Notes: generated from the sequence alone by a model not told the origin. Positions 7,014 through 17,029 are shown, counted from the stretch's first letter. The stretch is 59,656 bases of DNA from JAWXCB01 sp034440455 (GCA_034440455.1 JAWXCB010000107.1:1-59656); one strand, 5' to 3'. Made by a program: numbers and translations.

Positions 7014-9731
7014 CTATTTAATCACGATTAGTTTCTTTCGCAGAAATCTCTCGTGTGTTTTTAATTCAAGAAAATAAATGCCCTGCGCAACAGCAGAAGG
7101 AAGCTGAATGGAAAATTCATCGGCTGCAATTTCCATCCTGAATACCGGTCTGCCAGATAACTCGAGCAATCTTACATCCACTGTTTTCAATTCCTGGTTG
7201 TTCGTGATTGTAATGGTAAATATTCCAGCAGTTGGATTTGGATAAATGGAAACCTGAAGTTCTTTGTCCAATTCAATCAATCCGCTTGTTGTGTCGGGTA
7301 TGAAAAATGAATCAATAACTGTTGCTGCGCAGTTGATGAACAAATGATTCGTTTGTGAAAAAGTTTCTGTGATGAATAAGGTGTCGTTAAAAACAGAATC
7401 CGTTTCAAGAGTGACAAGTCCGCGCACCAACAAGGAATCACAAACAATTGATGAGGAAGTGATAACGATAGTGTCTGAAATTCCGGTCTGAATAATTTCA
7501 ACTGTGTCGCGTGCTATAACGGTGTCAGCAACTTCAATCAAATTATTTACAAAAGTGGTATCGCGCATCACAACCAACTCAAACGCGCCTAAGTCGGGTG
7601 CAGCTTCGCTGAAAGCATCATTCACTCCGGGAACGTGTATTCCTTTATCACGCATGTTTGCGGAAGGAAGCAACCGATAATCATGCGCGGCTTCATTTCT
7701 CCATCCTGCTGAAGGGTCAAGTTCATAGCCGTGTGTTTCGATGAAGGAAGCGGAATCATTCACATCACCCAAAATATTTTGCGAAGCATCGGCAAGCGAA
7801 TAATAAACGCCATAACCGTTGCGGTCTTTTCGCGCGGTGAAGCCCTGCGTTGAATAATAGCAGTTGTAATCCAAATCAACTTTATCCGTTGCGCGCACCC
7901 ACAGCGCATGTTCGTCAGACTCGATATAAAAAATGTTGTTGCGCGAAATCACGTTCGCCCAGCTTGCCTGTGCTTGCGGCTGCTGAATGTAAAAACCTCT
8001 GCCGCTTGTTCCGACATCGCAGGTGTTGTGCATGAAATACACAATGCCGGGAATGTCGCAATAGTTTGCATTCAGTTTTAGCGGTGAAGCGTTCACCGGC
8101 TCTGAATGTAAATGATAGCCGGTGATGTCGAAGTAGATGTATTCAAAATTTCCTTCCGGCAAATCATAAATCACATTGCGAAAAATATACACCGGACCAT
8201 AGCAGGGAGAAGCGGCAGAGATTCCGGAAACATTGTGAATCACATTTCCCCAGATGCGGATATTGGAAGCATTGCCGTCCACTTCAAACGCATCGTCAGC
8301 GCCATTCATGAATTCGTTTTCATAAATATCAAAATGCCTGCTCGTGGTGGAATCGCCCGGTGATACGGGACACGAGATTCCATCGCATCCGCCATCAAAA
8401 ACAGTATAGCGCACAATATTTCCGCGTCCCGTAAAATTGCGGTCAAAGTAAACGCGCCCCGGCTCTACGTTGCGATAGTTGTAAGGAAAATAGTTGGGGT
8501 AAAACGTATTCAGTTGTCCGTAATCTACATTCGTCTCTTTGAATTGTAAATAAGTCCAGTTGCCCATGTCATCGTGAAAAGAAGAATGTTGAACAATGTT
8601 GTTGTCGGAGTTTCCGGTGAACACTGCGCCACGGTCGCAAAATTCAAAGCGGCAATTATCAACGAGTACGCTATCGCAATCTTCAAACAGTAATGCGCAG
8701 CGATGATTTGAAAGTTTTGCAGTACCAAAATACCGGAAATCAATGTTGCGGAAATGAATGTTTGATTTTCCGTTTGCAATAAAACAAGAGGTCTGCTTCG
8801 AGACTTTAATTGTTTTTCCTGTGGTGTCAGTGCCGTCAGCAAACTTGATGTAAGTGTTCGCATTAAAACCAACGTAGGGAAAATGATTTGCTGTTGGATT
8901 TCTTCCATCACGAAAAAAACCGCTCAGTCCGATGTTGAAATTTCCCGAGGCATACCCGTTGCCGTCAATCGCGCGAATCGTTTGAAATGTCGAAAGCTCA
9001 AGCAAATTGCGGTATGGATACAAGCGAGTATCATCCACAATCACGCAGTTTGTATTCAAAGCTCCAAGATTTGCATAGAACATCGTGTAATCACGATGAG
9101 CAGTGTCTGTTGAAACGCGCGTCCATTGAACAGAGTTTTCAAACGAACCGTTAATGATTGTTCCGCTATCGCCTTCAAATACAATTGGAAGTTGTTCAGA
9201 GCCGCTGGTTTTAATTTCCAACTCACCGATAAAATATTTCCCCGATAACAGCATCACTTTATCACCTGCAATCAGCATATCAAGCAACGATTGATTTAAC
9301 ACTCCGGGAGAATTGATGTCTTGGGAAATTCCAACTCCATTCGGGCTGACATAAAAAGTACGCAGGGGAGTTTTGTTTTCCGGCTCGCTGCGCGTTGTGA
9401 TGGTTTGCGTTGAATCCATTTTTACACTGCTGCTGTCGCTGATGAGGACGCGCACGCGATATTGCGTGTTGGATTTTGTCCAGATGATACAGCCGGAATA
9501 TTGCAGCGTAGTGACGCGCGATAATTCTAATCCTTGTTTAACTACGCTCCAATTGCCGTTTTGAAATTCTTCATAATAAACTTCAGAAGTAACAGTTGCC
9601 GAAACAGGCGCGTCAAACACCACCATAATACCGATGGTGTGGATGTTGGGATAGAGTTCGTAAACGGAAACGGCAGCAAATCCTACCTTTGCAACTACCC
9701 AGAATAGCAGAAAAGAAAACGCTTTTTTCAT
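7014..9731 (-). CDS. Secreted parallel beta-helix protein with type IX sorting domain
   Basis: About 905 residues from the ATG at 9729-9731, chosen because it gives a signal peptide (MKKAFSFLLFWVVAKVGFAA). A fibronectin-like segment (about 22-105) precedes a long right-handed beta-helix region rich in Asn/Asp/Gly (FYVSPNGVG, NIHFRNIDFR, VDNCRFEFCDRG, NVIHNVSG), as in pectate-lyase-like and chondroitinase-B-like folds. The last 75 residues are a type A C-terminal sorting domain (VSIYPNPTAGIFTI ... GIYFLELKT). Probably exported by the type IX system and attached to or released from the surface. Polysaccharide binding or cleavage is inferred; no catalytic residues can be assigned. Confidence 0.85.
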   Translation of the reverse strand: MKKAFSFLLFWVVAKVGFAAVSVYELYPNIHTIGIMVVFDAPVSATVTSEVYYEEFQNGNWSVVKQGLELSRVTTLQYSGCIIWTKSNTQYRVRVLISDSSSVKMDSTQTITTRSEPENKTPLRTFYVSPNGVGISQDINSPGVLNQSLLDMLIAGDKVMLLSGKYFIGELEIKTSGSEQLPIVFEGDSGTIINGSFENSVQWTRVSTDTAHRDYTMFYANLGALNTNCVIVDDTRLYPYRNLLELSTFQTIRAIDGNGYASGNFNIGLSGFFRDGRNPTANHFPYVGFNANTYIKFADGTDTTGKTIKVSKQTSCFIANGKSNIHFRNIDFRYFGTAKLSNHRCALLFEDCDSVLVDNCRFEFCDRGAVFTGNSDNNIVQHSSFHDDMGNWTYLQFKETNVDYGQLNTFYPNYFPYNYRNVEPGRVYFDRNFTGRGNIVRYTVFDGGCDGISCPVSPGDSTTSRHFDIYENEFMNGADDAFEVDGNASNIRIWGNVIHNVSGISAASPCYGPVYIFRNVIYDLPEGNFEYIYFDITGYHLHSEPVNASPLKLNANYCDIPGIVYFMHNTCDVGTSGRGFYIQQPQAQASWANVISRNNIFYIESDEHALWVRATDKVDLDYNCYYSTQGFTARKDRNGYGVYYSLADASQNILGDVNDSASFIETHGYELDPSAGWRNEAAHDYRLLPSANMRDKGIHVPGVNDAFSEAAPDLGAFELVVMRDTTFVNNLIEVADTVIARDTVEIIQTGISDTIVITSSSIVCDSLLVRGLVTLETDSVFNDTLFITETFSQTNHLFINCAATVIDSFFIPDTTSGLIELDKELQVSIYPNPTAGIFTITITNNQELKTVDVRLLELSGRPVFRMEIAADEFSIQLPSAVAQGIYFLELKTHERFLRKKLIVIK

Positions 9732-9769
9732 TTTTCCCGAAGGTTGGTGGTGTGCAGGACAAATTGCAA

Positions 9770-9890
9770 CGAGCGAGGCTTTTCCACTTTTAGGGGAAAT
9801 ACAAAGGGGTATGAAAATAGATGATATTACCCCTCTGTGTCTCCCGCATAAGGCGGAGAGAAGCCCTCCGCGCGGTGCCGATGCAATTTG
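9770..9890. repeat. Palindrome-rich spacer upstream of the helicase gene
   Basis: The 223-base divergent gap holds AGGGGTA (9805-9811) paired with TACCCCT (9828-9834). Next to it is a GAGGCTTTTCCACTTTTAGG motif (from 9775) resembling the CTTTCCCCCTTTTAGGGGAG hairpin before purK, then a CTCCCGC...GCGGAGAG stem. It looks like remnants of palindromic elements. Confidence 0.5.
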
Positions 9891-9954
9891 GCTTGACACC
9901 CAAAGGTAGGGCGATTTGCGGCATCCCTCAGAAATCTCTAATTTCAAATCCCTA

Positions 9955-12180
9955 ATGGAAAACGAACAACTACAACTTGCAGAGCAATTCATCAATCACA
10001 CAGGTCGCAATGTTTTCCTGACAGGAAAAGCGGGCACGGGAAAAACTACGTTTCTCAAGCATATCATCAAGACTACGCACAAACGCACGATTGTTGCTGC
10101 GCCTACCGGCATTGCGGCTTTGAACGCAGGAGGCGTTACACTGCATTCGCAGTTTCAGCTTCCCTTTGGCGGCTTTATTCCGCAGCACCGTGATTTGGTG
10201 TTCACGCAGAATTTAAAATTTGAAACGAAAGCAACCATTCTACGCAACATCCGCATGAGCGATGTGAAGCGGCAAACAATTCGCACTGCGGAGTTGCTCA
10301 TCATTGATGAAGTGAGCATGTTGCGCGCTGACGTGCTTGATGCGATAGATTTCACGCTGCAATATGTGCGCAGAAGCCGTAAGCCGTTTGGCGGGTTGCA
10401 GATTTTGTTCATTGGCGATTTGCTGCAACTGCCACCGGTGGTGAAGCAGGAAGAGTGGGAGGTGTTGCAGGAATATTATGAGAGTCCCTTCTTTTTTTCT
10501 GCAGTTGCGCTGCGCGATGATTTTCCCGTGTATATCGAACTGGAAAAAATTTACAGGCAATCGGATAAATTTTTCACAGACATCTTGAACAACCTACGCT
10601 ATAATCGCATTACGCAGGAAGATGTGGAAGAACTGAACCGCTATCATAAATACGGATTCAAACCTGCGCCTGAAGAAGGTTACATCACGCTCACCACGCA
10701 CAACCGCATTGCAGACCAAATCAATCAAAACGAGTTGGATAAATTACTTTCCAGACAATTTATCTACGAAGCAGAATTACAAGACGAATATCCTGACAAT
10801 TTTTTTCCGTGTGAAAGAAATCTTGCATTGAAAAAAGACGCGCAGGTGATGTTCATCAAAAATGATCCGACAGGGGAAATGCGTTTCTACAACGGCAGAA
10901 TCGGAATTGTGGAAGAGTTGAGCGAGAATAAAGTGGTGGTGAAATTGGATGACGGCAAACGGGTGGAGGTGGCGAAATACGTGTGGAAAAACATCCGCTA
11001 CTCAACTGACGATACTACGAAAGAAATTAAAGAAGATGTACTCGGCACGTTTGCGCAATATCCCCTGCGCCTTGCATGGGCAATCACGATTCACAAGAGC
11101 CAGGGACTCACGTTTGACAAAGCAATCATTGATGTGCGCAATGTGTTTGCTGCCGGGCAGAGCTATGTTGCGATGTCGAGATTGCGCAGCCTTGACGGAT
11201 TGGTGCTCACTTCGCCATTTCCTGCTGCGGGAATTGACAATAACGAATCAGTGATTCGGTTTGAAAAAACAAAACACCAGCAGGGCGATGCCACAACAAT
11301 CCTGAAACTGTCGGCTTGGGAATTTTTAGAAGAATCAGTTTTTGCCGCTTATGATTTTTCTGATTTGGTAAGAGCATGGCAGCAGCATGTTTCCACTTAT
11401 AATAAAGAGGAATCACATTCAGAAAAACAAAAGCATGAATCATGGGCGGTTACGCAGTTGCAATTAACGGCTGCGCTGAAAGATTCAGGCGATAAGTTTT
11501 TAAACCAATTGAGAAGTTTGTTTGCGGAGCGCGAAGCGCGGCTTGCATTTATTGAGGAGCGGCTCATCGCGGCTAAAAATTATTACAACAACCCGCTGAA
11601 AGAAATCTGCGCGAATGTGTTTTTGCAAAAGCGAAAAATGACGTTTGCAAAACGCGCAAAGAGTTATGCAAATGAGTTGGAAGATTTGGATGACCTGCTG
11701 CTGATGCGTTTAAAAGAGTTGCATAAACTCGCAACGCTCGCAGGCGCGTTGGCAAAAGGCGAGAGCCTCAATGGAGAGCAATGGGAAAAAACATTCGACC
11801 TTTCGTGGCGAACAAAACTGATGGAAGTTGCCGTTGAAGCGCCTGCTGCTCCGAAAAGGAAAAAGGAAAAAGGAACAACGCAATTAGAATCCTTTCGCAT
11901 GTTTCAGGAAGGGAAAACGATAGAAGAGATTGCGACAGCGCGCAGCCTTACAACTACCACCATCGAAGGGCATTTGGCGCAGATGATAAAGCTCGGCAAA
12001 CTGGACATCCGCAAGGTGATGCCGGAAGACAAATTGCAACGCATGCTCACCGTGATGCAAAGTGAAAAGGAACTTACGCTCAACAACCTGAAAGCAAAAC
12101 TCGGCAGCAGCTTTTCATTCGGTGAAATCAAGATAGGGCTGGCGCATGCGCAATATGAAAAGTGGATAATTGCAGTTTAG
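9955..12180 (+). CDS. Pif1-like DNA helicase with C-terminal HTH domain
   Basis: About 741 residues. The ATG at 9955 gives MENEQLQLAEQFINHTGRNVF, the usual opening. Helicase motifs are intact: Walker A GKAGTGKTTF, motif Ia PTGIAALNAGGVTLHS, Walker B LLIIDEVSML, GDLLQLPPVV, and the UvrD_C_2-like AWAITIHKSQGLTFDKAIIDV region split here as AWAITIHKSQG and LTFDKAIIDV. The last 80 residues, after a KRKKEKG linker, form a helix-turn-helix of the RQC/HTH_40 kind (FQEGKTIEEIATARSLTT). Family members are 5'-3' superfamily 1 helicases. It is divergent from the beta-helix gene. Confidence 0.9.
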   Translation: MENEQLQLAEQFINHTGRNVFLTGKAGTGKTTFLKHIIKTTHKRTIVAAPTGIAALNAGGVTLHSQFQLPFGGFIPQHRDLVFTQNLKFETKATILRNIRMSDVKRQTIRTAELLIIDEVSMLRADVLDAIDFTLQYVRRSRKPFGGLQILFIGDLLQLPPVVKQEEWEVLQEYYESPFFFSAVALRDDFPVYIELEKIYRQSDKFFTDILNNLRYNRITQEDVEELNRYHKYGFKPAPEEGYITLTTHNRIADQINQNELDKLLSRQFIYEAELQDEYPDNFFPCERNLALKKDAQVMFIKNDPTGEMRFYNGRIGIVEELSENKVVVKLDDGKRVEVAKYVWKNIRYSTDDTTKEIKEDVLGTFAQYPLRLAWAITIHKSQGLTFDKAIIDVRNVFAAGQSYVAMSRLRSLDGLVLTSPFPAAGIDNNESVIRFEKTKHQQGDATTILKLSAWEFLEESVFAAYDFSDLVRAWQQHVSTYNKEESHSEKQKHESWAVTQLQLTAALKDSGDKFLNQLRSLFAEREARLAFIEERLIAAKNYYNNPLKEICANVFLQKRKMTFAKRAKSYANELEDLDDLLLMRLKELHKLATLAGALAKGESLNGEQWEKTFDLSWRTKLMEVAVEAPAAPKRKKEKGTTQLESFRMFQEGKTIEEIATARSLTTTTIEGHLAQMIKLGKLDIRKVMPEDKLQRMLTVMQSEKELTLNNLKAKLGSSFSFGEIKIGLAHAQYEKWIIAV

Positions 12181-12194
12181 CAATATCTTCTCAC

Positions 12195-13478
12195 TCAAAA
12201 ATTCACCTGCGCTTGTATGCGTAATAATTTTCCTTCTTGCAGATTATTTTGCTTTGTGAAATCTTCAAACCTGCGGGAAGAAAGCACATAGGCAACCACC
12301 AACTCAATATATTTCACCGGCTGCCACTCAATGCCAGCTTCAATCTCTTTCACCACATAGCTACGGGCATCGCGCTCGTGTTTCTTGCCGCCATCATAAT
12401 ATTGCCCGCGCGCAAAGGGAAACAGCAACTGCTTTTTTGCCGCTATCCGATAACTCAGCGTGACATATCCGCCCTGTAGTTTTTGCGTTTCGATTGAATC
12501 GGTGGCAGTGTTGAATTCGGGTCCGCGACCGATGTTATATTCAGCCGCGATGCCAAAGGGGCGCGGATATAAAATGAACGAGAACGCCACGCGCTCATCC
12601 GTGTATGTTTTATCAGCGCGCACTTTTACTCCGCTGGAAAGCAACTCATCGGGCAGCACGTATTTGCCGGTGTATGCCTGTACGCCCGGTTCAAAAATCT
12701 GTGATTTTACTTGGAAAGGGTAGGAGAGCCGCGCGACAAAATGTTTGTTTTTATTCAGTTCGGATTTGTTTGCAGTTTGTCCGTTGTAAACTCCGAGCGC
12801 AAACACTCCGTAGTCGCCCGAGCCTTTTAATCCTTCATTAACGAGCATCGAAAAGCGCTTCCTGATTTTTTCAGGTGCATAGTAAAAGAAAACGCCAAGG
12901 TCGCGCTCGTTGCTTATCGCGCTGTTGAGTGCGTCAGCTCTGTCGAAGGGCATGCGATTTTGGCTCGATTGCAAATTTTCAAAACCGAAAGGCACTTTGC
13001 TTTGCCCGATGCGAAAGCGAAATGCGCTTTTATTATCTATGCCCAAATCAAAATAGGCATCGCGCAATTGCCCGAAATGCAAGCCGGTGGCTGATGCGGA
13101 GCTTCCGAAATCGGGCTGGATGTAAAAGTAAAGTCGCTTGGTAAGCTGCCCGTAAAAGATGATGCGTACGCGCCTGAAAAAGAAACCGCCATCAGCGCCC
13201 CACGACCTATCGCATTGCTCGCAACGCAGTTCTTCGTTTGTTTCCGCAATCCTGTTATACCTGAATTGCATATAGCCGCGCAGGTGAATATTTTCATACC
13301 ATTTCTTTTTAACGCCTTTCAGTTCGCTGCTGTCGGTGACGGAGAAAATATTTTTCACCCATGCTTTGGCGGGCTGCTTCTTTACGGCAGAGAAATCAGC
13401 GGGGAGCGCATCGGTTTGCGCCTGCGCGAAGGTGATGGCGGCAATAAAAAGTAAACAGAGGGGCGCTGTTTTTTTCAT
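12195..13478 (-). CDS. Phosphate-selective porin O/P family outer-membrane protein
   Basis: 427 residues with a signal peptide (MKKTAPLCLLFIAAITFAQAQ). The body alternates as in a beta-barrel and contains family motifs: LRGYMQFRYNR, FFFRRVRIIFYGQL, YIQPDFG, and FRFRIGQSKVPFGFENLQSS. The protein ends in F. Members are trimeric anion-selective pores; the phosphate label comes from the family and is not shown here. Convergent with the helicase gene, with a 14-base gap. Confidence 0.85.
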   Translation of the reverse strand: MKKTAPLCLLFIAAITFAQAQTDALPADFSAVKKQPAKAWVKNIFSVTDSSELKGVKKKWYENIHLRGYMQFRYNRIAETNEELRCEQCDRSWGADGGFFFRRVRIIFYGQLTKRLYFYIQPDFGSSASATGLHFGQLRDAYFDLGIDNKSAFRFRIGQSKVPFGFENLQSSQNRMPFDRADALNSAISNERDLGVFFYYAPEKIRKRFSMLVNEGLKGSGDYGVFALGVYNGQTANKSELNKNKHFVARLSYPFQVKSQIFEPGVQAYTGKYVLPDELLSSGVKVRADKTYTDERVAFSFILYPRPFGIAAEYNIGRGPEFNTATDSIETQKLQGGYVTLSYRIAAKKQLLFPFARGQYYDGGKKHERDARSYVVKEIEAGIEWQPVKYIELVVAYVLSSRRFEDFTKQNNLQEGKLLRIQAQVNF

Positions 13479-13711
13479 CGGGCAACTTTAAGCGGATGTT
13501 AAAAAATTGTTACAAAGAGAAGAACGCAGTATTAACTGAGTGTTAAGCAGAAGTTACCTGCTGTTTATTGATGGCAAAAAGCTACTTGCGCCAATCAAAT
13601 CGGTAATTTCTGAAATTATTTGCCCTGAATCATCACAAACTCAAGCAAGTATCGCTCAAGGAAAGGCGCTTGAATCTTAGTTTAAAAGCATTATCTTGTG
13701 ACGAACCACAA

Positions 13712-15181
13712 ATGAAAAGAATCCTCGCGCTTTCTGGGTGTATCTTCGGCCTCCTCGGCTGCTCATTTATTGCGCATAGTCAATCGGGACTCTGTGATGT
13801 AGATGTTCCTTTTTATGCGGTAGATATGAGCGGCAATCCCGACAGTATCTATATTTCACCACAAGATGTGCGAAACAGCTCCTGTTGTGGCGCTGTTTTT
13901 CCTGACCGTTGTATTGAGTTTGAGATTACGCTTGACGCGGGTGCCATCGGAATAAAGTTCGACATCTATTCCGGTGCGGTGCCTCCGGGTGCTTTGTTCT
14001 ATCAAATAAATTGCGGCACGCTAATACAGGTAGGAGATGTTATCTGCTTGTCAGGTCAGGGTCCGCATACGCTTACTTTTTGCAAGCCGGGCAATAACCC
14101 GAATCAATATGCAATTACCTCTATTCCGGGTGTTGCAGCGGCTCCCGATACCTACACCCTTGAAGGATGTTCCACCATCTTGCAAGTAACAGGTTTGGTA
14201 GATTCTACCGTTGCGTGGATGGATATCACTTCCGGCTCTGCCTTTTACAACACCTTTCTAAGTTGTACCTCCGGTTGTCTGAATACGGCTCTCAGTACGC
14301 AACCCGGATTTCCTTCTTTTATTGATTTTGAGGTGTGCGGAATGATTTATTCAAGTCAGTGCCCTACCATTCAAAATTATGCGTGCGACACCCTTCGGGT
14401 ATTCATCAATCCTACTCTGCAAGTTTCAATCAGTCCAAACTCTAATTTGCCGTGTGGCACTGATAGTGCGCGATTGCTTACAGCACAGGTAACGGGTCAG
14501 TCGGGCGCTATCATTTATGAATGGTTCAATGCTTTTAATGGAAGTGGAAATTCCATCGAGAATGACAGTATTTTTCTTGCGCTTTCACCCGGTGATTATT
14601 CCGTTATTGTGAAGGATTCACTTTTTCCTGCCTGCTCAAGAGACACTGCAAACATTTCTATCCAATTCAATACAGAGCCTTCTATCGTCATTTCCGGTAA
14701 TCCAACAATTTGCAGTGGTGATACGACAATATTGAATGTAAGCGGGACAAACGCGTATTCATGGTCTCCCTCTTCCTTTTTATCCTGCGATTCCTGTGCG
14801 GTAGTGAATGCCTTTCCTCCTGTCACCACGCTCTATCATGTATTAGGCACTTATGCCAACGGATGCACTGCGGCTGATTCTATTTTAATATCCGTATTGC
14901 CCAGTCAAACGGTGAACAGGCAGATGGTGATTTGTCCGCAAGAAAGAATTTTTGCCGGTGGGGGTTGGCAAAATACTTCGGGCGTTTATTCAGATATTTT
15001 CATTGCTGCAAACGGATGCGATTCAACAATTATCACAAGCCTTATTGTGCTGAATTGCGATGATGCAGATCCTTGCACTGCCGACCAGTGTGTGAATTTG
15101 GTGTGTCATCATTCATCAGGGATGATTGCCACCAATATTGCGGATATTCTATGGTGGAGGGAACATTGCTGCTGTAGATAA
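13712..15181 (+). CDS. Secreted repeat-rich surface protein, C-terminally truncated
   Basis: About 489 residues from the ATG at 13712, with a signal peptide (MKRILALSGCIFGLLGCSF). The body resembles large Bacteroidota adhesins: Ig-like repeats (ISGNPTICSGDTTILNVSG), a VLPSQTVNRQMVICPQE segment and a DDADPCTADQCVNLVCHH cysteine motif. Such proteins normally continue for hundreds of residues and end in a sorting domain. Here the frame stops soon after the cysteine motif with an atypical tail (WWREHCCCR). The neighbouring frame stays open for another 25 codons, consistent with a frameshift or deletion. Probably a non-functional remnant. Confidence 0.65.
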   Translation: MKRILALSGCIFGLLGCSFIAHSQSGLCDVDVPFYAVDMSGNPDSIYISPQDVRNSSCCGAVFPDRCIEFEITLDAGAIGIKFDIYSGAVPPGALFYQINCGTLIQVGDVICLSGQGPHTLTFCKPGNNPNQYAITSIPGVAAAPDTYTLEGCSTILQVTGLVDSTVAWMDITSGSAFYNTFLSCTSGCLNTALSTQPGFPSFIDFEVCGMIYSSQCPTIQNYACDTLRVFINPTLQVSISPNSNLPCGTDSARLLTAQVTGQSGAIIYEWFNAFNGSGNSIENDSIFLALSPGDYSVIVKDSLFPACSRDTANISIQFNTEPSIVISGNPTICSGDTTILNVSGTNAYSWSPSSFLSCDSCAVVNAFPPVTTLYHVLGTYANGCTAADSILISVLPSQTVNRQMVICPQERIFAGGGWQNTSGVYSDIFIAANGCDSTIITSLIVLNCDDADPCTADQCVNLVCHHSSGMIATNIADILWWREHCCCR

Positions 15182-15318
15182 TCAAACAGGCTTCTGCTTT
15201 TTATATTCCAGGGTCCGCTTTCTTTGCCAATAAGCCCCATTTCTCTTCTAACGGCAACGCTACTAATAACACGATAAAAAAACGAGTTAAGTACGCGCCA
15301 CATCCCTTTCATCAATCG

Positions 15319-15326
15319 TAAATTTG
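15319..15326 (+). promoter_or_regulatory. Putative -7 box of the DUF983 gene
   Basis: TAAATTTG fits TAnnTTTG. It ends only five bases before the ATG, so the transcript would be nearly leaderless. No good upstream TTTG box is visible. Confidence 0.4.
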
Positions 15327-15331
15327 CGCTC

Positions 15332-15760
15332 ATGTTCAAACCCGGTCAAAAACTCTACAGCATCCTGTTCAACAAATGTCCACGCTGCCACGAGGGAAAA
15401 TTCTGGCCCCACAGCCCTTACTACAATTTGTTTTTCAATGGAGGGATGTTGTATGAATCCTGCTCGCATTGCGGGTTGAAATATTATCGTGAAATTGGTT
15501 TTTGGTATGGCGCGATGTATGTTGGTTATGCGCTCGGCAGCGGTGTTTTTCTTGTCGGCTGGGCAATCACCGCGTTCACCTTTCCCGAAACGTGGTCAAC
15601 GTGGTGGCAAGTAGGCTCCATTTGCGCAGCGTTGATTTTGCTGCTGCCCGTTAATTATTTTCTCTCGCGGCTGATTTGGATAAATATGTTTGTTGCCTAC
15701 GAGCCTGACAAGAGAGAAGAAGTGATTCACAGTACGCCCGCGATGTCGCAAAATACTTGA
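15332..15760 (+). CDS. DUF983 family membrane protein
   Basis: 142 residues. The N-terminal CPRCHEGKFW and SCSHCGLKYYREIGFWYGAMYVGYALG form the paired zinc-ribbon-like cysteines followed by the first membrane helix, the hallmark of DUF983. A second membrane segment lies near residues 85-120. Function is unknown; some members sit near respiratory genes. The stretch between this gene and purK carries repeat fragments. Confidence 0.85.
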   Translation: MFKPGQKLYSILFNKCPRCHEGKFWPHSPYYNLFFNGGMLYESCSHCGLKYYREIGFWYGAMYVGYALGSGVFLVGWAITAFTFPETWSTWWQVGSICAALILLLPVNYFLSRLIWINMFVAYEPDKREEVIHSTPAMSQNT

Positions 15761-15771
15761 CAGCGAAAACA

Positions 15772-15830
15772 GTCATGTTGAGCTGAGACGAACCATTGCA
15801 GAGAGCGTGGCTTTCCCCCTTTTAGGGGAG
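15772..15830. repeat. Dispersed repeat fragments upstream of purK
   Basis: GTCATGTTGAGCTGAGACGA (from 15772) resembles the GTCATGCTGAGC-type intergenic repeat common in many bacterial genomes. It is followed by a CTTTCCCCCTTTTAGGGGAG hairpin (15811-15830) related to the one at about 9778-9800. Both lie in the purK leader. Confidence 0.5.
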
Positions 15831-15898
15831 CAGCTACCGCACAAATCACTCACCGCACAAGCCGAGCGCTTCCCTATATTTGCGGCACTCTTTTCACT

Positions 15899-17029
15899 CT
15901 GGACATCAACACACATATCGGCATTCTTGGAGGCGGTCAGCTTGGGCGCATGATTATTCAGGCGGGCATGAATTTCAATCTGCGTATTTCCATCCTTGAC
16001 CCTGATAAAGATGCGCCCTGCAAATCCATCGCAGATGTGTTTCAGGTCGGCAGCCTCATGGATTTTGATACCGTGTATTTGTTTGGGAAAAAGGTGGATT
16101 TGCTCACCATTGAAATTGAGCATGTGAATGTGGAGGCATTGGAAAGATTAGAGAAAGAAGGCGTAAAGGTTTTTCCGCAGCCGCACATCATCAAAACGAT
16201 TCAGGACAAAGGACTACAGAAATTGTTTTATCAGCAAAACAAGATTCCAACTTCAACATTTAGGCTGATTGATTTGAAATCGGAGTTATTAAAGCACACA
16301 GATTTTTTTCCTTTCTTTCAAAAGATGCGCAAAGGAGGCTATGATGGAAAGGGCGTGCAGCGCATCAGCAGCGAAAATGATTTTACGAAAGCATTTGAGC
16401 AGCCTTCCGTGTTGGAAAAGCAAGTGGATATTTTGAAAGAGCTTGCCGTGATTGTTGCCCGCAACGAAAACGGTGAAACAAAATCATTTCCCACTGTTGA
16501 GCTGGATTTTCATCCCGAGGCAAATCTTGTCGAGTTTCTTTTTTCTCCTGCCGAAGTTTCTTTAGAAATAGAAAAGAGAGCAGAGGAAATAGCAATGCAT
16601 GTTGCACAGTCGTTGCAGATAGTAGGCTTGCTCGCGGTGGAAATGTTTCTCACGAAAAGTGGTGAAGTTCTCGTGAATGAAATCGCGCCCCGAGTACACA
16701 ACAGCGGGCATCACACGATTGAAGGAAATGTTACTTCACAGTTTGAACAGCACCTGCGCGCAATATTGAATCTTCCGCTCGGCTCAACAGAAATCAAAAC
16801 ACCGGCCGTGATGGTGAACCTGCTTGGCGAAGCGGGTTTTGATGGTATTGCAAAATACGCAGGACTTGATGAAGCATTAAAAGTAGATGGTGTTGCAGTG
16901 CATTTGTACGGAAAGAAATTCACGCGCCCGTTTCGCAAGATGGGGCACGTGACGATAACCGACACGCGCTTAGAAACAGCTAAGGAAAAAGCTAAATTTG
17001 TGAAACACACTTTAAAAGTAATCGCATGA
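15899..17029 (+). CDS. purK: 5-(carboxyamino)imidazole ribonucleotide synthase
   Basis: ATP-grasp enzyme converting AIR, ATP and bicarbonate to N5-CAIR in purine synthesis. The conserved opening IGILGGGQLGRMIIQAG begins at 15917. The first ATG in frame (15950) would cut off this nucleotide-binding loop, so the true start must be non-ATG; CTG at 15899 (LDINTHIGILGGGQ) is the best candidate. A TATATTTG box lies just upstream at 15875-15882. Other motifs include TIEIEHVN, GYDGKGVQ and NEIAPRVHNSGHHT. The stop overlaps the purE ATG (ATGA), giving a coupled purKE pair. Confidence 0.9.
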   Translation: MDINTHIGILGGGQLGRMIIQAGMNFNLRISILDPDKDAPCKSIADVFQVGSLMDFDTVYLFGKKVDLLTIEIEHVNVEALERLEKEGVKVFPQPHIIKTIQDKGLQKLFYQQNKIPTSTFRLIDLKSELLKHTDFFPFFQKMRKGGYDGKGVQRISSENDFTKAFEQPSVLEKQVDILKELAVIVARNENGETKSFPTVELDFHPEANLVEFLFSPAEVSLEIEKRAEEIAMHVAQSLQIVGLLAVEMFLTKSGEVLVNEIAPRVHNSGHHTIEGNVTSQFEQHLRAILNLPLGSTEIKTPAVMVNLLGEAGFDGIAKYAGLDEALKVDGVAVHLYGKKFTRPFRKMGHVTITDTRLETAKEKAKFVKHTLKVIA

